Shown here: piece by piece, positions 47,213 to 58,233 of the stretch
How the letters are laid out: each line of letters opens with the position of its first letter
Position numbering within the stretch: the stretch's first letter is position 1
Origin: Austropuccinia psidii
Taxonomy: Eukaryota > Basidiomycota > Pucciniomycetes > Pucciniales > Sphaerophragmiaceae
DNA length: 64,000 nt
Assembly (NCBI GenBank): GCA_023105745.1
Contig: JALGQZ010000004.1
Span: 32,237,816 to 32,301,815, forward strand
Direction of reading: 5' to 3'
The notes under the pieces: generated by a model
Database searches by the model: none
What the model saw: only the letters and a program-made list of their open reading frames with translations
What the model was told of the DNA's origin: nothing
Translations under genes and position numbers: made by a program

Positions 47213-48622
47213 CAAGATTCTCAATATAGAAGTATTCTTCAAGATCTGGGTAAAGATAAATCTGTCCAAGATTATTCTCTTGATTCCTCCTCCCAACTTC
47301 TTCTGTTCAAAGATTGGGTGGTGGTCCAAAATGACTCCACAATTCAACTCAGCATACTTCAAAAGAGGCATGACTCTCCTCTAGCTGGACACCCTGGCCA
47401 AGAGAAGACTCTCAAACTTGTCAAGTGGGATTTTCACTGGCCTAGCATGAATCAATTTATCAAGGATTATGTATAATCCTTTCAACAATGCTTAAGAAAA
47501 GAAAATATTAACCACAAGAAGTTTGGACTCGTCAAGTCTCTTCCAATTCCAAATGGTCCTTGGATTTGTCTTTCAATGGATTTCATCACTCAATTGCCAC
47601 TGTCCAATCCCTTTGACTCAATCCTTGTCATAGTGGACAGATTCTCAAAAATGGCTGTTTTCATTCCAAAAATTTCTTCAATAAATTCATTAGATTTGGC
47701 CCATTTATTAATCAATAATATTTTCTCAAAGCATGGCCTTCCTTCAAGAAGCTTTAGTGATAGAGGTTCTCTTTTTGTTCCTTACTTTTGGACCAATCTT
47801 TGTCAGCAGCTCAAGATTTCAAGAGATATGTTAACTGCTTATCATACAGAAACTGATGGACAGACAGACAGGGTAAATCAGATACTAGAACAGTACCTTT
47901 GGATGTATTTCAGTTATCACCAAGATTATTGGAACACCTGGCTCCCTCTGTCTGAATTTGCCTACAATAACTCTGACCACTCTTCAACAAAACAATCACC
48001 ATTTTTCACTGTTTATGGAAGAGATCAACATTTTGACTCAGTTCACATTACTCAAGATACTCCTGCTGGAAAGTTAACAACAAAAATCCAATCAGTACAG
48101 CAAGATCTCAAGAGGGAACTTGAAGTTGCCATAAACAGGTTTAAGAGGTATGCAGATAAAAGTAGAGCAAGTCCACCTGTTTTCAATCCTGGTGACATGG
48201 TATGGCTTTCCTTAAAGGACATAAAATCAACTAGACCCACCAAAAAACTGTCTAAAAGATGGTTAGGTCCTTTTCAAATATTGAAGAAAGTCAGCATTCA
48301 TGCCTACCACCTCAAGCTCCCATCTGAAAGGAAGTCCATCCACCCAGTCTTACATATTTCAGTTTTAGAACCAGTCAAGACATCAACAATCTCAAATACA
48401 CATCAAGAGCCTCCTCCTCCAATCATCATTGAAGAAGAAGAGGAATGGGAAGTCTCTCAATTACTGGACTCAAAGCTTAAGAGAGCAAAATTATGGTATT
48501 TGGTGGAATAGAAAGGTTTCAGTCAAGATTCAGAAAGATCCATTTGGGAACCAGCTGAAAACCTCAAGAATTGTCCTGAACTGGTTAAGGATTTTCATTC
48601 TTTATATACTGACAAGCCATGA
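47213..48622 (+). pseudogene. Element D integrase and chromodomain, nearly open
   Basis: The zinc region HDSPLAGHPGQEKTLKLVKW is followed by a stop and SFQQCLRKENINHKK, where the first Cys of the CxxC pair is Phe. The core runs open 47576-48511: SMDFITQLPLSNPFDSILVI (first Asp), SFSDRGSLFVPYFW (second Asp), then [20 protein letters not shown], in which the catalytic Glu of DGQTERVN is Asp. GDMVWLSLKDIKSTRPTKKL, GPFQILKKVSIHAYHLKLPS and HPVLHISVLEPVKT follow. The chromodomain LDSKLKRAKLWYLVE is stopped by TAG 48509-48511 in place of the aromatic-cage Trp, then reads KGFSQDSERSIWEPAENLKN in the same frame to TGA 48620-48622. The chromodomain would steer integration to particular chromatin. Confidence 0.92.
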
Positions 48623-49446
48623 CCCAATTCTTCAAGAGCTTGATTTTTTATGGTGCTTGGTGTGGAGAGTAATTACCAAGAGTAAGTCCCACTCCTGGTA
48701 TGCACCTTTAGTGGTATTCTACTCTTTTCTGTTGTAAGAACCACCTTGGCCAATCTGTGAGCAGTTTGCAATTTTGGACACAGATCATTGGCCTGGCTTT
48801 AAACATCAATTCCAAACCTATGGCCATTTTTCACTTGGGCAAATGGACCAATCATTTTTTCATTTCACTTCCAAGTATTTCTAATTCCAAGTCATTCTTT
48901 CAATAAATTCATTTTATTTTATGGAACTGGTGGGAGTGGTAATTACCAAAAGCAAGTTCCTCTCCTGGTGTGCACTTCCCTGGGGGGTCTACAATCTTTC
49001 AAGCATCACATTGGCCACTTTGTGAGCACCTGGAATCACATTTCTCTTTCAAGGTCCTTGTCCAATTTCAAAATCAGTTATCAACCTCAGTGAGGAAGAT
49101 TGCAACCTCCTCAAGATTCATTTCTCTTTTATTTTTTCCCTTTTCTTTTCTTATTTTCATTTTCATTCTTTTATTTTTATTTTTATTTTCATCTTAAATT
49201 TTTTCTTATCATGTCAAATTTCATTGCAAGATTATCATTCATTTCATTCATCATCAAATCTTGAAGCCAATGTCAAAAGAAGATCAAGAAAGTCCCACAT
49301 CATATTCCAACATTTTAATATCAGTATCAAATTCATTTTTCTGAGAATAACTCCTCATTATCCCTCTCTCAAAACTCTTTCCAATAGCCTCAACAGGCTT
49401 CACCTTGTATTGGTGCTCAGGAGCACACCATTTCAAGGTGGGGTAC
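48623..49446 (+). other. Element D 3' untranslated region with duplicated motif and polypurine tract
   Basis: Noncoding. A block of about 47 bp (AGTAATTACCAAGAGTAAGT ... CTCCTGGTATGCAC) at 48661-48707 recurs with about 80 percent identity at 48930-48977. A pyrimidine-rich tract lies at about 49120-49200. The region ends AAGGTGGGGTAC, the expected polypurine tract, directly before the 3' LTR at 49447. Confidence 0.6.
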
Positions 49447-49627
49447 TATCACAACCATGGAAATCCACCCTCTTGGACCTCAATATGGCATATCCATGCC
49501 ATATCCAATATATGGCAATTTGGCCATATCCATAATCATTGGCCAAATTGGCCATTGTCATGTCTTATGGCCTTAATGGTCATTTTATCATTTGGGGCCA
49601 ACCTGGCCCCTTCACCATCATCAAGCC
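49447..49627 (+). repeat. Element D 3' LTR, first part
   Basis: TATCACAACCATGG to TCATCAAGCC matches the first 181 bases of the 5' LTR. It is interrupted at AAGCC by element E and continues at 59741. Confidence 0.95.
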
Positions 49628-51129
49628 TGTCAGGGTGAGTATATGTAGTAGCTTAAAAATAGTAAATACAAGCTAGTACTATGACTGTGACACGTCAAAA
49701 TAAATAAAAAATGAAATCTTCAGGTCCTACTGCTACGTGGTAACAGTGGTGATGAGTCTATTGAGGACCTGGGCTGCAATGCTCTAATATCTTTGACTGT
49801 AAAGAAACACTAAAATAATTATATTTTAATTATATCTCTAATAATTCTAAGGACACTACTGATGAATAACAGTCTTGTCACGTAAGAATATTGGTAAGGT
49901 AAGATAAGATGATGGGTTTTCAAGGGAAAAACCCTTCTTTTTATATCTTCCAAGACTGTCAAGAGTTATTAACTCTTCACACGTCAGAGGAGTGAAAATT
50001 TTCACTCCAGTGGTCAGTCTGTGGTTCTGGATCCTCAATTCTGACGTCAATATAGACAGAATTGTGGTTTTGGAACCACAAATGATCATTCTGGATCAAT
50101 ACAGGGTGAAAGAACTTTTCACCTGCCACGTCAGCACTTGGATGACGTTTTTCTGGTGTCTGTATGATCAATATTAGTCATTCTGGGCGGGTTTAAGCTT
50201 TAAATAACCATTATTTTAAGTATCAAGGCTGTACTGTTTGGTACAGGTTTGGTACAGACCAGTATTGGTCAAAATACTTCCAACCAAGATATCTCAGTCA
50301 GTTTTTGAGATATCAAGAAACCAAGAGCACAGAATTGAAGGGCTTAATGAGCTCTTCAATTTGGTATGCTTCATGTTTACCCTTCTTGCAAATAGCAAAA
50401 GTTATAAGGGTTTTAGGTTTTTGGATGTAATTTTGTACATCAGTATGAGGCTTCAAAAACTTCCATGCTAGATATCTTCTTCAATTTGGAAGATATCTGT
50501 ATTCTGATGATACAGTTTTGTAGGGCTTGATTAGCTCTACAGTTTGGTATATTACAATGTACAGTTGTATGAGTGTATGCCAAAGATACAGGGGTTTATT
50601 TATTTTCTTATTTTCAGAATATCTGTATTTTGGTTATTAAACCTTTGAACCAAGATCCCTCAGTCAATTTAAGAGATACAGAGGTCTAAGGTGTCTCAAA
50701 TTAAAGCTCTTGTTGAGATCTTTAATTTGGTTATACTTTTGTACAGTTTTGTACAAGCCCTCTTTGACTTTCAGGGGGACTTGGTTTTGAAAATGAGGTT
50801 ATATGGTATCTCCAGTTGTAGTGGTGTTACAACAACATGGATGATATCATTGTGTAGCTCTCTATGTGAGCTTTAAGAAAAATACCATTTTGGTATAGGA
50901 TAACTTAAATATGCATAAGTTATATGAGAGGTGAAAATAAGGGTTTTGACTTGTTTATTCTCCTCTAGGTTTCCTTATTCTGTTTGGATAAGGTTGGTGT
51001 TTAATGTAAGAGGATTTTTTTCTCTTAATTATTACCTGTATTGACTATGTTTGTTCAATACATGTCATGCCATTATTTATGGTATGTTGGATGTCATGCT
51101 AGTGCTCTGTTTTGAGTCACAGGCTGACA
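49628..51129 (-). repeat. Element E 3' LTR
   Basis: On the plus strand TGTCAGGGTGAG to CACAGGCTGACA. It carries a cluster of ACGTCA/TGACGT motifs (49692, 49981, 50042 as TGACGTCA, 50128, 50143) and several TGTACAG motifs. Small open frames inside it recur identically in the other LTR and are not genes. On the minus strand the tract TTTGAGGGAGGGTA (51143-51130) directly precedes it and is the polypurine primer. Confidence 0.96.
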
Positions 51130-51153
51130 TACCCTCCCTCAAAAGAAGGCTCA

Positions 51154-52152
51154 TCATTGATGAGACTCTTCAGCCCTCCTGGAGGCTCTGAATCTTCTGA
51201 GGTGTATTTGTCCATCTGGGATTTCTTTCTCAGTTAACCATTTGTCTTTATCTGCTGGTTGATTCTTAAATCTAACCAGGTATTGCCTGTTGTCTTTCCC
51301 ATTAATTCTTATTTTCCTGGCTTTAATGATCTCTTTCACTGGTCCAGGTGAGTCATCTTCCTCTACCAATCTTTCATGGGTGACTGTCTTCTTCCTGTCA
51401 GGGAATTTCTCCTCATCTGTCTGGTGATAAGGTTTGACCAGGCTCGCAGGGAAAACTGGGTGTTTCCTGGAGAACTCTTTGGTCAGGTTGACTTCTACTG
51501 CATTCTTTCCTATTAATTTAATAATGGTGAATGGTCCTATGAATGAGTCTCTCATCTTCTTGGGTCCTCTTAGGTTGTTGAAGTTGAGAGTTGAGATTAG
51601 AACTTGGTCTCCTTCTTTGAAATCAGGTTCTTGGTGACTTTTGTCATATCTCTGTTTGTTATATAATTTGGCTTCAGCCACACATTGCTCTGCTTTTTCA
51701 CAGGCAGTCTTCCACATTGTGTGGAAGTCCTTAGCTGTGGGGTGTACTGAGAGGAGGTTCTTCTTCAAGTAGTCTACTGGAAGTAGTGGGTTCCATCCTT
51801 TCTCTAATGTGGCAGGGGATTTTCCTGTCACTGAGTGTACACATGTGTTGTATGCCAATTGTACAGCTGGTAGGAGGGTTACCCAGTCATGGGTATATCC
51901 CTCATTGTCTTTATATTCCATGCCATATGCACAAAACCTTCTAATGATGTCTTCCAATGTTTGGATCATTCTTTCTGCTAGACCATCTGTTTGTGGAATG
52001 TAAGCTGTGGAGAATGCTAGTTTGGTTCCCAGCATCTCATATAGATTAGTCCAAAATTCTGATGTGAATTTAGGGTCTCTGTCACTAATTATAATTCTTG
52101 GAACTCCACAGTTAGCTATCACATTGTTCCAGAACAGTATGGCTGTGTCCAT
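51154..52152 (-). pseudogene. Element E integrase core and chromodomain
   Basis: A 332-codon open frame that continues the upstream pol frame after a single TAG (about 52161-52159, between CLPCHK and DTAMDTA). It holds the second integrase Asp ([18 protein letters not shown]), the Glu ([20 protein letters not shown]), the linker [20 protein letters not shown], the beta-rich [20 protein letters not shown] and [20 protein letters not shown]. The C-terminal chromodomain-like part is [20 protein letters not shown] then [20 protein letters not shown]. No lesion is seen in this piece. It ends 25 bases before the 3' LTR. In related proteins, as I remember them, the TAG position is Glu or Asp, so a point mutation is the likely cause. 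Confidence 0.93.
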
Positions 52153-52161
52153 TGCTGTGTC

Positions 52162-53931
52162 CTATTTGTGACAGGGGAGACATCTGACACTCTTGCTGTA
52201 CCTGTCTACTACTACTAGGCATGCATTAAAGCTCTCCTTCCCTCCAGGGACCAGGCCTGTTACCCAATCCATGTTTATTATTTCCCAGGGGTGTTTGGGC
52301 TCTTCTATACTCTGGAGCAATCCATATCTTTTGCCATGACTTCTGTTGGCTTTCTGGCATCTGGTACAAGTGTTGATGTATTCACTCAAGTCTTGTTCCC
52401 ACTTTGGCCACCAAGCTGTGCTAAAGACTCTTCCTTTAGTTCTCTCTTCACTCATATGTCCCATGTATGGGCAGTCATGGCATTCCTGTAGTATCAGGGA
52501 AATATGTTCTCTATTTATTATTACCAGGGCACTTGTGTGTTTTTCCCTATGGTATAGTAGATCATCTATCAGGAAAAATCTATTCTCTCTGAAGTTCTTG
52601 AGCCATGGCTCTTCCAATTGGCTTTCTAGTTCAGGACTCCTGTACTTTTGTTTTAATAGTTGTATCAATATACTACACTGTTTGTGTTTATTGTATGATG
52701 ATTGTACTATGCTAAAGAACTCTGTGTTCAGATTAGAGGAGCTGATTCCCAGTATGGGTATCTCTTTGCTCTCTCCAAAGCTCTGTGCTGGGTTTGATGG
52801 ATCATTCCCTAATGCCCAGTTTGATAGTTTGAAGTTCTTTCTCTTATCTATCTCCATGCATTGTATGGGTATTTTGGCCCCATTTTCTGGGTCATATGCT
52901 GGATTTTGTTGGTCATTTTTCAGTGGCCACCTGCTGAGGCCATCTGCATTAGTATGACTTTTCCCTTCTTTATAGATGATAGTCATATTCCCTCTATATT
53001 CTTGTATGGCTATTTGCCACCTAAGCATGTGTCTGTTTTTTGTCTTCATGTTCAACAGTGATTTGAGGGCTGTGCAATCAGTAAAAACTTCAAATACTGC
53101 TCCTTCTAAGTAGTAATGGAGTTTCTCCAATGCCCATACCAAACAGAGATATTCTGTCTGAGTAGCTCCATATCTGGCTTCTGAGTCTTTCAGTTGTCTT
53201 GATATATAGCAAATTACTCCTTCTTTGGGTATTCCATCCACTAGTTGCCTCTGGTGTAGTGCTGCTCCTAGTCCTTGGCTACATGCTGCATCTATATATA
53301 GTTTGAATGGTAGTTCAAAATCAGGCATCATCAGGACAAGGGCATTGGTCAGTTCATGTTTGATCTTCTCAAATGCATCCCTTCTTTCTTTGGTGATTTC
53401 AAAGACTACATCTTTTGAGCACAGTTTGTATAGGCTACTAGTGATGTGTGCAAAGTTTTTAATGTGGCTTCTGTAGTAACTAGCAAAGCCCAAAAAAGAT
53501 TGCATTTCCTTAATGTTCTTTGGTACTGGTTTCTTCAGTACTGCAGCAACTTTATTTTGGTCTATAGCTAGACTCAAACCTGAAACTTTGTGTCCTAGGG
53601 CTAGCAGTTCTTGCTGTCCAAAGTTACATTTCTTAAGAGATATCTTCATGTTGATTGGTGTACATTTTCCCAATATATTATCAATTTTCCTCACATGGTC
53701 TTCCCATGTTTCTGAGTATATTATGATATCATCAATGTACACTACCATCCACCCTTCCATTATTTCATCTTGAAATATGGTATCCATCATCCTCTGAAAA
53801 TGGGCTGGTGCATTCTTAATGCCAAATGGCATTCTAGTATATTCATATATGCCCATATGGCATATAATTCTCAGCAATTTGATGGAATCTGGTTTCACTC
53901 CATTCTGGTGGAAACCTTTCATGCAATCCAT
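52162..53931 (-). pseudogene. Element E reverse transcriptase, RNase H and integrase N-terminus
   Basis: A 589-codon open frame in register with the gag-protease frame to its right, separated by one TAG (53950-53948, [23 protein letters not shown]). [22 protein letters not shown], the intact catalytic [19 protein letters not shown], and [20 protein letters not shown]. RNase [72 protein letters not shown]. Integrase zinc region: [18 protein letters not shown] with [16 protein letters not shown]; then [20 protein letters not shown] with the first catalytic Asp. The frame stops in CLPCHK. Apart from the two TAG codons the enzyme motifs are complete. Confidence 0.93.
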
Positions 53932-53943
53932 TTTTGTAATAAA

Positions 53944-56250
53944 CTAGGCTTTTGCTAGCTTATCTAGTGCATGTGGTATCCTTGGGATGGGGTACCTGTC
54001 TGCTTTGGTGTAATTATTCAAAGCCCTGAAGTCACCACATAGTCTGAATTTACCATCATGCCAAGTTATAAGGACTGGTGTAGTGACCTCTACTATCTCA
54101 TTATGTCCTATTTTTCTTATTACCCCCATTTCTAGGAGTTCATTGATATGTTTCTCAATTTCTTTCCTAGTTTCCATGCTGGCTGGGTATGGTGGTCTCC
54201 TAAGCATAGGTGGATATGGTCTTTCTACATCTAGATATAATTCTATATCATGTCCTTTGATTTTTCCTAGTGGTTCATCTCCTATTGCAAAAGCTTCTCT
54301 ATGTTTTCTCAATACTTTCAGTAAGTTGAGTTTCATTTTACTGGTGAGTTGAGTGCCATATTGAGCTTCTTTGAATTCTTCCACTAGTTCTTTCAAGGTG
54401 TTATCATTTGTTACATGATTTATGTCAAAGGAAAATTTTTTGTCTTTGTTTGTACCTATGGTAAGATATCTGTTTTTACTATTGCAAATATCCATTCCAT
54501 ACATTCTTTGGTACTCTGTACCTAGTAAGAATCCTTGTACATGTGCATTTTCTAGAACTACAAATTCAGGTTCCAGTCTGATATTTCCTTTTTGGTGTGG
54601 GATAATTATATCTTTGATTATTGTCCCCAGTGAGTGCATTTTGCCTGATGCACTTTTAAAGTTTCTAGCTTTTGTTGGGATTATCTCTTCTTCCCATTTG
54701 GGGAAGTGTTGTTTCAAGTATTCTTTTGCCACTATGGAGCAACTTGCTCCTGTGTCAATGATCATTGGGTGTTTACAGTTCTCAATGTAAACTGTCAATT
54801 TTGTAGGTGTTCCATGAATGAATCCCATCCCTCTATTTGGGGTTACCAGGAATGTTTGTGCATTCTGTGTGTGCTTACAGAGCTCTTTGTCTGTTGTCAT
54901 TTGTGGTATTCCTGAATCCAATTCAATGTCTTGTATGTCAAGTGAACTTTCTTCATTGCATTCCACTATGTATTCTTCCATGGTATCAGGTTCACTTTGT
55001 GATTCTGCTCTCATACCATTTCCCATGCTGTCAGAATCAGATTTTTCGCCTGTTTGTTCTTCTTCTGATTCTTCATCAATTGCATATATTTTCTTTTTTG
55101 GTTTTGTGCAATTGTTGGCATAGTGGTCTGGTGATCCACAGTTGTGGCACACATATTTCTTTTTTGGGGTTTCTTTCCCTTTTTCTTTATTTGTCTCTTT
55201 AACTTCAGACCTCTTGTCTTTGAAGTTTGGTTTATAGGATGTGTACCTTCCTATGGAGGTTTTCTTTCTCACATCTTGTATGACATTTGCTATGTCATCA
55301 ATGCTGCTGATGTTGTTGCATCTGCATTTGACTGCATGTTCTAGATCTCCTGGCAATTTTGTCAGGAGTTTATGGTTTCTCATTTCTATTGTCATATTGG
55401 GATCAATAGCTTTTAGCCTCTTTGTTTGTTTGAGGCACCATTCATAAGGGTCTTTTTCTGTGGAGTATCTATCACTTTCAAAGGACATGGTCTTTTGCCA
55501 GATCCAACTACCATTGCTATACTTTTGTATAATCTGGTTCCTCCACCATGGCCAGCTTTTCCTGCCATGTATTTCTTTCATTTCAGTATACCATATGTTT
55601 GCATGGCCTCTGAATGCTGTGTTAAGTCTTGTTGTGCTCCAGTAGTCTGGTATCTTTGGGACATCAACAAAGAGTCCATCAATATAGTCAATGATCTCTG
55701 TATGGTCATATTCCCCAATTCCTGAGAACTTTGGCCAGTTTGTTACTTCTGGTAACTGTTTTAGTGCCTGTTTCTCTGAATAGTTGAGATTTTCCCCATC
55801 TTGGTACACTGACTCTGATCTTAACTTTGGAATCTGATATTCAGGTTCCTGGTCATAGTCTTTATCCTCTTCTTTCAATTTTGTAGAGGTAGTAGGCTGA
55901 CCTTGTGTTGGAGGGTATTGATTGTCTTCCCTGTCATAGAGGTAATCAATTTCTTTGTCAAGGTTATCCTGTTGCTGCTGGATATTCCTCAGATCCCTCC
56001 TCACAGTTTGTTGTTCTTCTAGAATTGAATTCAACTGTCTGTTAGTTTTTTCAAATTCTGTCCAAATTTTGGCCAGATTTGTATTTAAGTCTTTAATGAC
56101 TGTTGCTTGGAAAGCATTTTCTTCTTTCAATGTTTCCACTTCTGTCCTCATTTTTCCTGAGGTTTCATATGTCCAATCCATGAATTGGGCCAATTTGGTC
56201 CATGGGAATTTGTTTTCAAACTCATGAGTGTGGATTGTATTTTCAGTCAT
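53944..56250 (-). pseudogene. Element E gag, protease and start of reverse transcriptase
   Basis: A 768-codon open frame with ATG at 56250, though the frame is also open further upstream. The N-terminal 140 residues form a coiled-coil-like region (LNSILEEQQTVRRDLRNIQQ). The capsid has LKQLPEVTNWPKFSGIGEYD, RGHANIWYTEMKEIHGRKSW and LPGDLEHAVKCRCNNISSID. The canonical zinc knuckle CHNCGSPDHYANNC (CX2CX4HX4C) follows, then an acidic Ser/Glu linker. The protease active site is MIIDTGASCSIVAKEYLKQH with GFLLGTEYQRMYGMDI. The RT start has YPPMLRRPPYPASMETRKEI, VEVTTPVLITWHDGKFRLCG and RYPIPRIPHALDKLAKA. It then meets TAG 53950-53948. Otherwise intact, it is a gag-pro-pol fusion without a frameshift. 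Confidence 0.92.
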
Positions 56251-56300
56251 TAATTCTGGGTCAATTGAGTCAGAACTATCAAAACTATTTGTAGGTACAA

Positions 56301-57389
56301 CTATTTCTTGCTTTTGTGTACTTCTTGGACTAAGTCCATCAGCTTTTTAATCAATGGGTCTGCTTCTTTCTTCCTCTGGTTGAAAGAAGTTTTGTTTTTC
56401 CCTTGGGCTCCTTTTCTCCTGTTGGAAACTACCTGGAAGGGTTGGGGAGTCTTGGATGAAGTTTCCTTTGGCTTGTAGGGCCTGGAACTTCTGGATTGTT
56501 GTGGGGAAGATGGGACTTCTCCTTCCATTTCTGGGGGTACTTGAATCTGACTGGGCTCTTCCTTGTGCCAAGATCTCTCTATGGCTTGTATGGCTGCCTG
56601 GTTGTCTCTGATTCTGGTTGCTCTTTCTTCTAAGAGTTTGAAATTCTTGTTGGGATTCCAACCTTGCATTTCTGTCAGAAGTTCCATCCAAGCCATTTGC
56701 TTGAGACAGATCTTCTGGGTTGTTATCCCCACTTCTGCCCATGATGCTGCCATAGTGAACATTTTGTTGTCCATGATCCATGTGAAGAGGTCTCTCAGGA
56801 GTTTGTGTATTTGGAGGACCTGTTCTGCATCTGTCCAATCTCCTGGTTGGACTTCTGGGTTGAATTTGATTTGGAACAAGACCTTGGGCAGGAGTTCCCT
56901 GATGGTAAGTCCTTTGCTGGTCATTTGCTCCAGTTCTTCTTCCTCTGTGTCTTCTTGGCCAGTGTTCTGGTTGATTTCTTGGGAATCCAAGATCTCTAAG
57001 AAGTGGAGGTGTCATGTTAACAATGTTAAAAAATGACAGACAATAAAAAATGTTGTATTTTTCAAGGTTTATTTACCTTTAGCAGGCCCTTGTACAAATT
57101 TATGGTCTATACTCTTTGGCAATTTGCCTTTAGAGTTTACAACTGGATTGATGACAGTGATTTTCTGTTTCTCAATCTGTTTTGGTGATCCAACTGGTTT
57201 TGTTGGAGCTTTTCTGCGTTTTTTGGCCCTTGGCACGGCTATTGGTGTCCAATCTTTTGAGTTGATTGTCACTTCACTGTGTCTTTTCTGCTTGCCCTTG
57301 GTTTTTGGCAGCACCTCTCTGTCTTCTGAGGCTGTCACAGATGGATTTCCTTGTGACTGGGTTTCTAATGGAATATAGTCTTTTTCCAC
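56301..57389 (-). CDS. Element E accessory frame with putative intron
   Basis: Exon 1 (57389-57077, about 104 codons) is Lys/Pro-rich and basic (KTKGKQKRHSEVTINSKDWT, VPRAKKRRKAPTKPVGSPKQ). It runs straight into a stop unless the 81-bp putative intron is removed. Splicing 57077 to 56995 keeps frame (K-E-I-L-D-S-Q-E-I) and continues about 230 codons to TAG at 56301: RELLPKVLFQIKFNPEVQPG, WTDAEQVLQIHKLLRDLFTW, WAEVGITTQKICLKQMAWME, then a basic tail RKKEADPLIKKLMDLVQEVH. The composition looks like a folded helical protein. I recognise no domain. The first codon at 57389 is GTG directly after TTCTGAATAG, which looks like another splice acceptor, so the real start is probably in an upstream exon. 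Function unknown. Confidence 0.5.
56347..57015 (-). CDS. Element E gag-side upstream frame, overlapping another frame
   Basis: ATG at 57015 opens 222 codons (MTPPLLRDLGFPRNQPEHWP ... EEERSRPID) in exactly the same frame as the gag-pol frame at 56250, separated from it by a single TAA (56349-56347) and then read-through-like sequence ADGLSPRSTQKQEIVVPTN. The product is Arg, Gln, Pro-rich and disordered-looking. From memory, related rust proteins carry this segment fused to gag, so it may be the true gag N-terminus with a late nonsense mutation. The ATG lies within the putative 81-bp intron, so it is available only on unspliced RNA. The alternative is that it is a shadow of the 229-codon frame it overlaps. 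Confidence 0.5.
   Translation of the reverse strand: MTPPLLRDLGFPRNQPEHWPRRHRGRRTGANDQQRTYHQGTPAQGLVPNQIQPRSPTRRLDRCRTGPPNTQTPERPLHMDHGQQNVHYGSIMGRSGDNNPEDLSQANGLDGTSDRNARLESQQEFQTLRRKSNQNQRQPGSHTSHREILAQGRAQSDSSTPRNGRRSPIFPTTIQKFQALQAKGNFIQDSPTLPGSFQQEKRSPREKQNFFQPEEERSRPID
56996..57076 (-). other. Putative spliceosomal intron in element E
   Basis: On the minus strand the donor G^GTAAAT is at 57076, a branch-like GTTAAC lies about 22 bases from the acceptor CTTCTTAG at 56996. It is 81 bp, AT-rich and contains stops. Its length and signals fit fungal introns. Removal joins two frames in phase. Not experimentally supported here. Confidence 0.5.
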
Positions 57390-58233
57390 TATTCAGAAAA
57401 GATATTTCAGATTGTATATCAGTATTTTATGATAAAACAAAATGATTATATTCAATTCTACTGTTATTTTTCGAAAATTTTTGAGGTTTTTTATGTTTTT
57501 TTATTATTTTTATATGTTTTTTATTGAAAAATAACAATTTTTGAGTTTTTCACTTATGTCTTATAAGTGAAAACTGTAATATCCAAGTGTTTTGTGAATG
57601 ATTCACTTGGATATTATTGTGTTTTTATATAAACACGTCAAATTTATTAAATTATAATAAATTTGATTTGCTATTATAAATATTATAAATAATATTTATT
57701 ATAACACTTGATATTGATTAAAAATATCAATTAATTACAAGTTTTCATGTCAATTTGAGTGATATCTTGTTTTAATGGAAATATTTAATTAAAATATTCC
57801 TTATAAATAATAAAAAATTATTTTATAATTTAATATTTATTAATTATTTATTAATAAATTGTTTCTATATTAATTTTCACGCACTTTGGTGAAAAATAAT
57901 AGTAAAATGAATAATATACTGTTTGTATATTATTATTTTTATTGAAATTTGAATAATACTGTTGTATTATTATCAAATTTCGTGGAAATTATTGCAATAT
58001 AATAAAAAAGAGGATATGTACTCTTACTCTCAACAAAAAATATTTATAATATATATTTTTTGGAGGAAAAATTTGTATATATAGTATATGATTCTAAAAA
58101 ATAATGGTAAAAATAAAAAAATTCGAAATTTTACTTACTGTTAGTAAAATACCTTTTAAATGACTGAATTTTACGCCTAATTCAGTTCAAACACGTCCAA
58201 TAAGGTTGAAAAACCACGGCCAGGCCCCCAAAA
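57390..58233 (-). other. Element E leader and primer-binding region
   Basis: Adjacent to the 5' LTR the minus strand reads TTTTGGGGGCCTGGCCGTGG, the likely primer-binding region, similar to those of the A, B and C elements. The rest is AT-rich leader. AACAGTAAGT near 58140 could be a 5' splice donor pairing with the acceptor at about 57391, which would make most of the leader an intron. No gene is seen. Confidence 0.5.

Noticed and set aside
52346..52957. 203-codon plus-strand open frame
   Set aside because: It is antisense to element E pol; no domain.
54422..55202. Several 100-120 codon plus-strand open frames rich in Cys, Ser and Leu
   Set aside because: All are antisense shadows of element E gag-protease.
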